Below, piece after piece: positions 1 through 5,852 of a DNA stretch of 11,901 nucleotides. The notes beneath the pieces are model-generated. The model had not been told where the DNA came from, did not search any database, and saw only the letters and a list, made by a program, of their open reading frames with translations. The DNA comes from Spirochaetia bacterium (GTDB lineage: Bacteria; Spirochaetota; Spirochaetia; Treponematales; Breznakiellaceae): the NCBI GenBank assembly GCA_026002305.1, contig BOBI01000060.1, positions 1-11,901 on the forward strand. The letters run 5' to 3'. Position numbers and translations under genes: made by a program. Every line of letters starts with the position of its first letter. The stretch's first letter is position 1.

Positions 1-127
1 GTTACTCCTGTCCAATTTTTACTTGGCGGATGGAAAGGCCAATCCCCAGCCCTTTGTCGGCAGGGGGTGACATTTTCCCTCGAGAATTTAGAGCCTTGGG
101 GGGTGACATTTTCGCCGGTTATTGACA
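1..127. mobile_element. Probable right end of an IS21-family insertion sequence (remnant or edge)
   Basis: Read on the minus strand, the presumed tip begins TGTCAATAACCGGCGAAAAT and runs on into GTCACC. A TGT start, a short spacer and then AAAATGTCACC is the layout I associate with IS21-type termini. Two copies of the GGGGGTGACATTTTC motif lie 36 bases apart, as expected for internal transposase-binding repeats near such an end. No transposase gene is visible because the window starts inside the element or the rest is lost. The boundary at 127 is inferred from the terminal CA dinucleotide. The family assignment rests on motif memory, not a database match. Confidence 0.45.
63..113 (+). repeat. 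Two 15-bp direct repeats, GGGGGTGACATTTTC
   Basis: Identical 15-base copies occur at 63-77 and 99-113, a 36-bp period. They lie just inside the presumed insertion-sequence end and are best read as transposase-binding repeats. Confidence 0.7.
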
Positions 128-135
128 TGAAAAAG

Positions 136-182
136 GTTTCAACAACGGCATAGCCGTTTGAAACAGCGCCTTTAAGGGCGCT
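136..182 (+). promoter_or_regulatory. Twin hairpins in the leader of the lipoprotein gene
   Basis: Hairpin 1 pairs GTTTCA (136-141) plus AACGGC (144-149) with GCCGTT (153-158) plus TGAAAC (159-164). It has an ATA loop and one two-base bulge. Hairpin 2 pairs AGCGCC (165-170) with GGCGCT (177-182) around a six-base loop. Both lie between the insertion-sequence end and the ribosome-binding site at 202-207. There is no U-tract, so an intrinsic terminator is unlikely; an mRNA leader structure or a repeat is more plausible. A perfect TTGACA hexamer sits at 122-127, at the insertion-sequence tip, but no good -10 box follows at the proper distance. Confidence 0.45.
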
Positions 183-213
183 GAATATATCTAATTTCCT
201 TAGGAGGAAAATT

Positions 214-848
214 ATGAAAAGAGAACAAAAAGTTCTGGTTGGTTTGCTCGCCGCGATTCTCGCGGGGGCGTTGGTTTTAGCGGGGTGCGAAAACCCGGCG
301 GGCCCGAAAATTACATTCCCGTTGTCGCTCCGCCTTCATCCTTTACACCGCCCGTTACTGCTATTATAGCGCCAAACGAGGCGACACTTGCCGCATGGTT
401 AGCTGATACCGCTAATGTTTATTCTGAAATTAAGTATGAAACCCAATTAGATGGGGCAATAACAGTCGGCAGCGGTAAGACACTGTATCTCGGCGGAAGC
501 CAAACCCTAAACAGCACCGCAAGGGTATCGGTAACATCGGGCGGCAGACTTGTTATTTACAGTGGTACCGCAAGTTTAGGTGATGTAAACGCCATTACAA
601 ACTCGGGCGGTTCTGTCGTTGTGGAAAATGGCGGTACGCTTTCTGCTGGGACATACATATTAGCTAGTTCATACGATATTGTAAAAGATGTTACCAACAA
701 AGCTACTTACGCGGTAGGCGGCAAATTATCAATCGATACCGTTGCTACACTTGCGGACCTTACCACGGCGGCAGGCTATCTCGGCGGAACCGGAACTCTT
801 GCCGTAGGAACTCTGGTAGAAACAGTTAAAATTAGCGACATAATAAAC
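214..848 (+). pseudogene. Surface lipoprotein, 5' part, frameshifted after the signal peptide
   Basis: An ATG at 214 has a strong Shine-Dalgarno AGGAGG at 202-207 with 6-base spacing. It encodes a lipoprotein signal peptide: basic start MKREQK, a hydrophobic core, then the lipobox L22-A23-G24-C25. This frame stops at 367-369. The body continues in another frame (from about 306 on) as a Thr/Ala/Gly/Ser-rich chain with recurring short beta-strand-like units such as SGGRLVI and NGGTLSAG. Adding one G in the CCCGAAAA run near 306 would join the two as CENPAGPENY. A GTG at 285 keeps the body frame open but lacks a signal peptide or ribosome-binding site, so I do not take it as a real start. The coding pattern ends near 848, where palindromic DNA begins. 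The rest of the gene resumes after the toxin-antitoxin block. The likely role was an outer-membrane-anchored surface or adhesin-like protein; this is inferred from composition only. Confidence 0.75.
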
Positions 849-995
849 GGTTTACGCCGCGCCCGCAGTGGCGGGCTTGGCCTGCGAAGAAACGCAGTCG
901 GCACATAGCGCCTTTGCGCGTTTTTTCGCAGGCACATTTTTTTTGGCGCGAAACGTTACACGTTTCTTTATTACGCCAAAAAAATGTCGTAAACC
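849..995. repeat. Multi-hairpin palindromic element (MITE-like)
   Basis: An outer 8-bp inverted repeat, GGTTTACG (849-856) and CGTAAACC (988-995), encloses three further hairpins. The first is GCCCGC/GCGGGC (861-876). The second has 16-bp arms with one mismatch, 880-895 against 918-933. The third pairs CATTTTTTTTGGCG (935-948) with CGCCAAAAAAATG (974-986), with an inner GAAACG/CGTTTC stem (950-955, 961-966). The whole could fold as a closed multi-branched structure. It lies exactly where lipoprotein coding sequence stops and before the toxin-antitoxin pair. It looks like a small non-autonomous mobile element or a structured RNA. I see no clear target-site duplication. Confidence 0.6.
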
Positions 996-1094
996 TATTG
1001 ACGTTATGCGAAAGAAATACGGCATTATTTTCCATTAATATAAAAGGTTAAAGAAATATTTGAGGTGTATCTTTCTCAGATATCAAACCGTATT

Positions 1095-1553
1095 TTATAC
1101 GTTGTTACCTTTTTCCAACTTTTGTATTTCCTTTATTTTTAAATATTCACTCGGAGTATATACTTTTATTGCTGATTTCTTATAATCCTCTGTATTCCTT
1201 GTAAGTATATAATCAATTTTATTTTCTACTGCCGTATAATATTGCACCGCATCTTCAAAATCTGAAAAACCTGATTCCAATGCCTTTTGTATTATTATAT
1301 CATCCACATTCAATACCGCTAATATTAATCGCAATTTTTTTAGAAATTTTATTGAAGTTTCATGATCCTTTAGTTTTCTCTGTATATAATAAGTATTAGT
1401 AAATATTAGAGAAGATGTGTATCCTTTATATTCACCGGATTCTACCAAGTTTATTAATTTCACGGCGTCATTTACCGCATTCCTTAATGACCGATCCCTC
1501 TCAATGGAAATATCTAAAATAATATCATTATCAAAAAATATTTTGTCTTTCAT
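1095..1553 (-). CDS. PIN-domain ribonuclease toxin (VapC-like)
   Basis: This 152-residue protein is close to the usual length of PIN-domain toxins. The N-terminus, FFDNDIILDI, matches the first PIN strand with its conserved acid (D8, with D10 nearby). The middle acidic cluster is SDFEDAVQYY (D98, E100, D101). The late strand and last acidic site are DYILTRNTEDY (N120, D123). PIN proteins of this kind are metal-dependent RNases that block translation when freed from their antitoxin. Its ATG overlaps the antitoxin stop as ATGA (1550-1553), so the two are translationally coupled. The coding region is much more AT-rich than the surrounding lipoprotein gene, which suggests recent transfer. It lies inside the disrupted lipoprotein gene, in the opposite orientation. 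Family assignment is secure; the RNA target is unknown. Confidence 0.85.
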   Translation of the reverse strand: MKDKIFFDNDIILDISIERDRSLRNAVNDAVKLINLVESGEYKGYTSSLIFTNTYYIQRKLKDHETSIKFLKKLRLILAVLNVDDIIIQKALESGFSDFEDAVQYYTAVENKIDYILTRNTEDYKKSAIKVYTPSEYLKIKEIQKLEKGNNV

Positions 1554-1804
1554 AAATATTTTTCCATTAATGCATCTGCCAAAATGTCTTTATAATTAAC
1601 ATTTTCCTTTATTTTGATTACCCCAACCAATTCTTTGGTTATTGGCCCTAAGGAATTATGTTCCATATTTTCATTATTTCTTGATGAAATTGTGGATAAA
1701 TATTCCTCAACCAATTTTGAAACGCTTCTTTTTTGGTTTCTTGCGTAAATTTTGGCATTTTCTATAACATTTTGTTCAATATTTAATGTTAATTTATTAT
1801 ACAT
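1550..1804 (-). CDS. Antitoxin of the PIN-toxin pair (DUF6364/VapB-like)
   Basis: An 84-residue protein whose N-terminal third, KLTLNIEQNVIENAKIYARN followed by a KRSVSKLVEEYL helix, fits a ribbon-helix-helix DNA-binding fold of the DUF6364 type. The C-terminal half is charged and would wrap the toxin. I chose the ATG at 1804 because the Shine-Dalgarno AGGAGG (1810-1815) lies 5 bases upstream. The in-frame GTG at 1810 overlaps that Shine-Dalgarno and is unlikely. The gene precedes the toxin and overlaps it by four bases, the normal antitoxin-first order. Such antitoxins neutralise the RNase and usually repress their own promoter. Confidence 0.8.
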   Translation of the reverse strand: MYNKLTLNIEQNVIENAKIYARNQKRSVSKLVEEYLSTISSRNNENMEHNSLGPITKELVGVIKIKENVNYKDILADALMEKYL

Positions 1805-1822
1805 AACCACCTCCTACGTAAT

Positions 1823-1851
1823 AATATACTTCAAAATCACGTGGTCGTCAA
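1823..1851 (-). promoter_or_regulatory. Sigma-70-type promoter of the toxin-antitoxin pair
   Basis: On the minus strand, TTGACG (1846-1851) is followed after exactly 17 bases by TATATT (1823-1828). Transcription would start near 1816, giving a very short leader that begins at the Shine-Dalgarno. A CACGTG palindrome (1838-1843) lies in the spacer and is a candidate operator for autorepression by the antitoxin. That role is inferred. Confidence 0.65.
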
Positions 1852-1919
1852 GGATTTTTTTATGTTTTTTTAAATATTTTTTGGCGAGGTACATAACCAT
1901 TTTTATATGAAAAGTAGGA

Positions 1920-3480
1920 AATTATTGTCAGCGCCTATGGCGCCCGTATTTCCATCGCATAACATACGCTATCGGTGGTGCCTATAGGGTTATAATTAAC
2001 GCTACATCAGCCGCGCTAACAGACGAAACAGCGGCAGGTACAATTACAATTCTCGCTAATCTTTTCTTAACAAGCGCAACTACAACCGCATTACCCGCAA
2101 ATGTAACGGGTCTTGTAATAGACGGAAGATTAGCTCTTTCCGTCGGCAATTCTAATACATTAACAAGCGTTACCGTAAATAATAACACCGGCAGTCACTC
2201 GGCAGTATTACCACTCCCGGCGGTCTTGACGTTACATTAGGCAGCGGTACCCGTAATATCTTCGGTAGTATTGTGAATAGTGCTTCTTTGACACTCGGCA
2301 ATGTTACACAGTTAAATTCGGTTTCTTTCGGCGCCCACAGCACACTATATACAAACACCATCACCAAAGTAAATAGAAATTGCTTAAAATCGGCTATCCA
2401 CCACCAAAGATGGTGGCTTTACGCCGATTTTATGGCTACGCCACCGCAATTTTTCCAAGAAAATATTTCCAGGGATAGCCAAATTACATGACCACCGCCA
2501 TAGGCGGTGGCTTTGAAGTTTAGTAAACGCGGCAATTACCGTGCCTGCAAACGCTAACTTTGTTCCAAGTGAATTTAACACAGTTGTAGGCGAAAACGTA
2601 ACATATAAAGCGGGAAGAAGAGACAACAGCTCTGGTAATGGTTTTAATTCCGATATAAATATTGTTATTAGCAAAAAAACAACCGCAGCCGACAATATCC
2701 TGGCCGGAACAGGACTCCCGATTCCCGCGGGCAATGTCGTCGAATTATTCGGCGCAACCAAAGTTACAGTTCCTGCGGGTTTTGACCTCGCCATTGCCGG
2801 TACGCTCCGCCTTAACGGCACCACAAATTTACTGCTAACAGCAGGCACAGCAACCACCGGCGCGAAAATTACAGGCACGAGCAAACTCGCAGCGGGTAAA
2901 ACCGAAATCGTAGGCGGCACGGGTGGGCTGGTAGGCGATTGGCACAGGCACTGTTACCATTGCTGTTGCCGCTGGAACAGCTACAGCCGCTAGTATAACC
3001 GGAGCGGGCGCTACCCTTACTGCAGTTACCGGCGCAACACAGCCGTCTATTACGCAGCTTGCGGGTGCGGGTAATAACTTTACGACTGCCGCGAATACTA
3101 CAATTGACTTGGGCGGCACCATTGCCACTCCCACCACTGTTGGCGCTATCCAGTTGACTGAAAATGCAACATCGGGCGAGGGTGGTAAAATTACCCTAGC
3201 TGCGGCAACCAGTATTATCAACGTCCAAGCCGGTGCAACTGATGCTGACAGCCCATTGTCATCAGCGCAAGGTGCTTTCGTCACCTTCCAAGCAACAGGC
3301 AAGATAACCGCATCAAATATTAACAGCACCACTGGTATAAATATAGTTCCAGGGGGAACCACTACCGGTAGGGTAAATCAGATTACAGGCGGTAGCGCGT
3401 CTAGTACTTTACAAGCATACGGCGGCGTCACACCTGGCAGCACCCCCGTTGCCATCAACGCTTCGACAGTAGCGCTCTAA
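1920..3480 (+). pseudogene. Surface lipoprotein, 3' part, with two frameshifts and a 154-bp insertion
   Basis: Coding with the same Thr/Ala/Gly/Asn-rich, beta-strand-like composition as the 5' part resumes here (clearly from about 1990, VIINATSAAL). It then passes through four frames. The first runs to about 2195, where one missing base changes frame (TVNNNTGS into SLGSITTPGG). The second runs to 2373, where a 154-bp element intervenes. The third starts after 2522 (KVNAAITVPA once the element is removed) and runs to about 2937, where one extra base changes frame (GGTGGLVG into IGTGTVTIAV). The last frame stops with TAA at 3478-3480, after INASTVAL. Removing the insertions and correcting the three single-base shifts gives an ancestral protein of roughly 670 residues. 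Several internal open stretches (2541-2993, 3109-3480) would look like separate genes but lack ribosome-binding sites. Confidence 0.75.
2374..2527 (+). mobile_element. 154-bp hairpin-rich insertion (IS200/IS605-related MITE candidate)
   Basis: AGTAAA occurs at 2368-2373 and again at 2522-2527. Deleting the 154 bases between equivalent points fuses ACCAAAGTAAA to CGCGGCAATT and joins the two reading frames of the interrupted gene. The left part folds as AAAATCGGC/GCCGATTTT around an inner CCACCA/TGGTGG hairpin. The right part ends in a perfect 8-bp hairpin, CCACCGCC-ATA-GGCGGTGG. Both hairpins are followed by CTTT in the same orientation, and there are no terminal inverted repeats. That asymmetric subterminal-hairpin layout is what IS200/IS605-type elements show. 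The six-base repeat is either a target duplication or chance identity; IS200/IS605 elements themselves do not make duplications. Confidence 0.65.
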
Positions 3481-3489
3481 CCGCTCCAT

Positions 3490-3538
3490 GCGCGCGTCAG
3501 ATAGAACAGTCCGGTGGACTGTTCTATCTGACGCGCGC
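3490..3538 (+). terminator. 23-bp perfect hairpin after the lipoprotein gene
   Basis: Positions 3490-3512 pair perfectly with 3516-3538 around a GGT loop, starting 10 bases after the stop codon. No U-tract follows, so it is not a textbook intrinsic terminator. It could block 3' exonucleases, help termination for converging transcripts, or be a palindromic mobile repeat. Confidence 0.5.
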
Positions 3539-3566
3539 CGCCTGCCTTTTCTATAAAGGAAGGCGG
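3538..3566 (+). repeat. Second hairpin abutting the long palindrome
   Basis: CCGCCT (3538-3543) plus CCTTT (3545-3549) pairs with AAAGG (3555-3559) plus AGGCGG (3561-3566), with one G/A mismatch. It shares its first base with the previous hairpin, so the two form one tandem structure. Confidence 0.5.
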
Positions 3567-3668
3567 CATATTCCAGTAGTTGGTGTACATGAGTACATCA
3601 GTGATTGTGATAGCGTCCGGCAAGCGCGTAACGTAAGCTCCCGCCCGAAAGGGCTTGTGTTAATTATC

Positions 3669-3694
3669 AATTGTTAATTGTTAATTGTTAATTG
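3669..3694 (+). repeat. AATTGTT heptamer tandem repeat, 3.7 copies
   Basis: Three exact copies of AATTGTT (3669-3675, 3676-3682, 3683-3689) are followed by a partial AATTG. The flanks extend the tract into an overall palindrome bounded by ATCAATT and AATTGAT. Confidence 0.75.
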
Positions 3695-3702
3695 ATCTTG
3701 CG

Positions 3703-3912
3703 TTATGTGCCAGAGGCGGCGTGCGGCTTATGCGGCGAGTGCGGTGTGCAGCTTTTGCAAATAGTTAATAAAGCGCAAGAAATATTTTTTCTGTAGCTCA
3801 CTTGACCGAGAGCGGTAGCATCTTCTGTATTCCCTATGTTAGCGTCAAAGGCGTTTTTTCTGCTGTTGTTAGAAATGGCGTCTGGGCGGTAAAAGGTTCC
3901 AGTGTGACGCAT
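3703..3912 (-). CDS. Small hypothetical protein, 69 residues, doubtful
   Basis: An open frame begins MRHTGTFYRPDA inside the inverted duplication and ends near the heptamer repeat. I see no clear Shine-Dalgarno, no hydrophobic segment and no domain I recognise; the sequence is rich in Asn, Ser, Lys and His. The opposite arm of the inverted repeat encodes a near copy of its start (MRNTGFFYRPDI) on the plus strand. It may be a repeat-borne open frame that gets annotated as a hypothetical protein, or no gene at all. Confidence 0.25.
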   Translation of the reverse strand: MRHTGTFYRPDAISNNSRKNAFDANIGNTEDATALGQVSYRKNISCALLTICKSCTPHSPHKPHAASGT

Positions 3913-4007
3913 ATTGCGTCATGCGGATTAATAAGCCGCTGGTGATCAAAGAAGAGATGGCGTTCCGATAGCACCATGCGGAACACTGGGTTCTTTTACC
4001 GCCCAGA
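3881..4007. repeat. Inverted duplication with 32-bp arms
   Basis: Left arm 3881-3912 and right arm 3976-4007 are inverted copies with a few mismatches. The outer 15 bases of each, TCTGGGCGGTAAAAG and CTTTTACCGCCCAGA, match perfectly. The 63-base spacer holds a smaller GACGC/GCGTC hairpin that overlaps the left arm. Read outward from the spacer, each arm starts with ATGCG and encodes MR(H/N)TG(T/F)FYRPD. Confidence 0.65.
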
Positions 4008-4053
4008 TATTTTTGTGTTAAGGGCAGAAAAAATGTGTTTGGAGCGGGTATTG

Positions 4054-5427
4054 CTAGGCCCCGCAGCATTTTTTGTATTTTTTTCCACTGCCGCAGGGGC
4101 ATGGATCGTTGCGGCCTATTTTCGGTTCGGTGCGGTGAACGGTAATGACAGGGGCGGATTCGGGATGCTCTTCAATAAAATCGGTTCTTTGTTGGTACTT
4201 GCGAACCTTTTTACTTCGTTGATACATCATTTTTTCGTGGTCTTTGGTGCGCAGCGCCTCATTAAGAAAAACACTATGCAGAGAGTAAATTTCAGGGAAT
4301 TCTTCCCTAAGTCGCCTGATCTGCGGATTGTAGGTGTTTCTATTCTTAAGAATTTCAAACTCCATAGCAGCAATTTCAAATTCATCGTCTTCTTCTTCAA
4401 ACTCTGATGCAAGCAAGCTAAAAAGATCGTAAAGGACTTTTGAAAAACCTTTTTCCATAAGATTTTCGATTTCACAATTTATCCTAATATTCTCGATCTT
4501 TACCCTGATTGAGTTTGATTTTTGTAGTTCCGGCAACAGATCAGTTATTTTCTTTACCTCATTATAAAAAGGACACAGACGATAACTCGGAATGCCGTTA
4601 AATATAGCTAATAGGGAAGTCATACCTTCTTCACGTGCGGTTCTACCGCCATCGCGTATAATGCGGGCAATCTCGTCCAAATAGCCTGCGACGACGCCGA
4701 CATCTTCTTTTGGCGAAGTAATAACGGCATGAGTATACAGATGAATTTTTTCCCATTCGTTTTCTTTAACATCTTTAACAGCTTTAATTGCCTTTAGGGT
4801 AACAACCTTTATTTCATCGAACGCCGTGTCTGGATCCGCAGCCGTACGCGTTTTTCTAACAATGCCGTTAATGGTGAGGGACCACGCCCGCAAAGACGAA
4901 GGATCTAGGGTTAGTGTGCGTTTCAACTCGACTTCGAACTTCTTGTGCCATCCCCGATCTAAATAACATTCAGCGAGTTTTTCCGAGTACTGAACATTGG
5001 ATAAATTTCGCCTGCAAAGTTCCTCCCAAACTTCTATCGCCTTGCCTATTTTTTCGTCAACCATTAATGATTTTGCGTATTGTTCACGCACATTGTCCAA
5101 TTCAGGGTGGCGCTTCAGTATTGTTCGATACAATTCTGCCGCCTTGCCGTGTCTGCCCAGGTGATCGAACCACTGCGCTTCGTTAAAAAGCGGCGCAACT
5201 GCACCGGGCAACTCGCCAATGGCATCATACTCAGCGCGTTTTTGTTTATCCTTTAAGGTTTCGTAGGCGGTGCGGATTTGTTTAAACTTTTCGGGGTTTG
5301 TGCCGGGCTGAAATTTACGCACCATGCTAAAATACGAGCGTTTTATTTCATCGTCTGCAGCCGTCTTTTCTACACCCAGTGTTTGGTAATGGCTCAATTT
5401 TTCTTCTTCAAAAAGGCTCCCGCTCAA
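4054..5427 (-). CDS. J-domain/TPR/SEC-C protein with a degenerate HPD motif
   Basis: This 457-residue protein has three parts. Residues about 12-70 form a J domain ([20 protein letters not shown], then [11 protein letters not shown]). Residues about 75-190 read as three TPR-like helix pairs. The C-terminus is a SEC-C zinc motif, [15 protein letters not shown], with C443, C445, C454 and C455 as likely ligands. J proteins stimulate Hsp70 ATPase through a His-Pro-Asp motif; here that position reads Gln40-Pro41-Gly42 (RKFQPGTNP), so normal stimulation may be lost. I chose the TTG at 5427 because GGAGG (5433-5437) lies 5 bases upstream and the start overlaps the previous stop (TTGA). The in-frame TTG at 5439 has no such signal. 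It is the last gene of the chaperone operon and probably serves the Hsp70 encoded two genes upstream. SEC-C motifs in SecA bind zinc and contact SecB and ribosomes, which hints at nascent-chain or client docking. Confidence 0.8.
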   Translation of the reverse strand: MSGSLFEEEKLSHYQTLGVEKTAADDEIKRSYFSMVRKFQPGTNPEKFKQIRTAYETLKDKQKRAEYDAIGELPGAVAPLFNEAQWFDHLGRHGKAAELYRTILKRHPELDNVREQYAKSLMVDEKIGKAIEVWEELCRRNLSNVQYSEKLAECYLDRGWHKKFEVELKRTLTLDPSSLRAWSLTINGIVRKTRTAADPDTAFDEIKVVTLKAIKAVKDVKENEWEKIHLYTHAVITSPKEDVGVVAGYLDEIARIIRDGGRTAREEGMTSLLAIFNGIPSYRLCPFYNEVKKITDLLPELQKSNSIRVKIENIRINCEIENLMEKGFSKVLYDLFSLLASEFEEEDDEFEIAAMEFEILKNRNTYNPQIRRLREEFPEIYSLHSVFLNEALRTKDHEKMMYQRSKKVRKYQQRTDFIEEHPESAPVITVHRTEPKIGRNDPCPCGSGKKYKKCCGA

Positions 5428-5852
5428 AAGAACCTCCAAAATAATTTGCGCTGCACATTAAGTTCTTTAAGGGCTTCCAGCGCAACACGGTTCAGGCGAT
5501 CCTTTGCAAGAACCCCCTGGAAACAATTTGCAGCCTTTGTTTGACGTTTTGCCAATGCCCACAGACTTCCCTGCATGGCAAGAAACCGCACATTAAGGTG
5601 CGGAACATTAGCCATAAGCCGCGCCGCCTTTGCCCAACTTTTTTTCTTAATTAGATCGATAACCTGTTCCGGTATTTGTTCAATATCCACGCCAAGCTCA
5701 TGCCTGCAAATTTTCGCCAGATGCGCGGCAGCATCATCTTGAGGATCCATGATAGAGGCGCACTCCGCATATTGAAGAGCCAAACCTAAGCAGCAATCTT
5801 CCGCCGCCGCAAGCCCCAGCCTGTAATACCGACGAGCCAGCATCTTTTTCAC
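5424..5852 (-). CDS. Small helical-repeat (TPR-like) protein
   Basis: A 142-residue, helix-rich protein. Its first half ([20 protein letters not shown] then [18 protein letters not shown]) and second half (SWAKAARLM, then [20 protein letters not shown]) each look like degenerate TPR helix pairs. It starts at a GTG (5852) that overlaps the Hsp70 stop as GTGA; an internal ATG at 5843 is an alternative. Its own stop overlaps the J-protein start by four bases. Six cysteines are present but no metal motif. I recognise no family beyond TPR-like. Position suggests a co-chaperone or adaptor for the same Hsp70. Confidence 0.65.
   Translation of the reverse strand: MKKMLARRYYRLGLAAAEDCCLGLALQYAECASIMDPQDDAAAHLAKICRHELGVDIEQIPEQVIDLIKKKSWAKAARLMANVPHLNVRFLAMQGSLWALAKRQTKAANCFQGVLAKDRLNRVALEALKELNVQRKLFWRFF

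Larger units (their letters stand above)
3567..4053. other. Gene-poor, repeat-rich interval
   Basis: I see no convincing intact gene here. It holds a TGTAC/GTACA hairpin (3582-3595), a GCCC-GAAA-GGGC hairpin with a GNRA-type loop (3643-3654), an AATTGTT tandem repeat and a long inverted duplication. Short open frames on both strands pass through the repeats. The interval separates the plus-strand pseudogene from the converging chaperone operon, so transcripts from both sides run into it. Confidence 0.5.

Noticed and set aside
849..995. Integron attC site next to a toxin-antitoxin cassette
   Set aside because: Toxin-antitoxin pairs are common integron cassettes, but I could not find proper GTTRRRY and RYYYAAC core sites at the ends of the palindrome, and no integrase is present.
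2384..2920. Minus-strand 178-residue open frame
   Set aside because: It is antisense to the pseudogene and runs through the inserted hairpin element. There is no supporting start signal.
2835..3362. Minus-strand 175-residue Val/Ala/Pro-rich open frame
   Set aside because: It is the antisense shadow of the Thr/Ala/Gly-rich lipoprotein coding; the apparent hydrophobic residues follow from the complement of those codons.
3669..3694. Heptamer repeat as a CRISPR or iteron-type origin
   Set aside because: Repeats are contiguous with no spacers, and no Cas, Rep or partition gene is nearby. It is a simple tandem repeat.
3869..4102. Minus-strand 77-residue open frame across the inverted duplication
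   Set aside because: It overlaps the SEC-C coding end in another frame and consists mainly of repeat sequence. I see no start signal.
3976..4407. Plus-strand 143-residue open frame starting MRNTGFFYRPD
   Set aside because: Most of it runs antisense through the 3' end of the well-supported J/SEC-C gene. Only its first residues come from the inverted repeat, and there is no Shine-Dalgarno.
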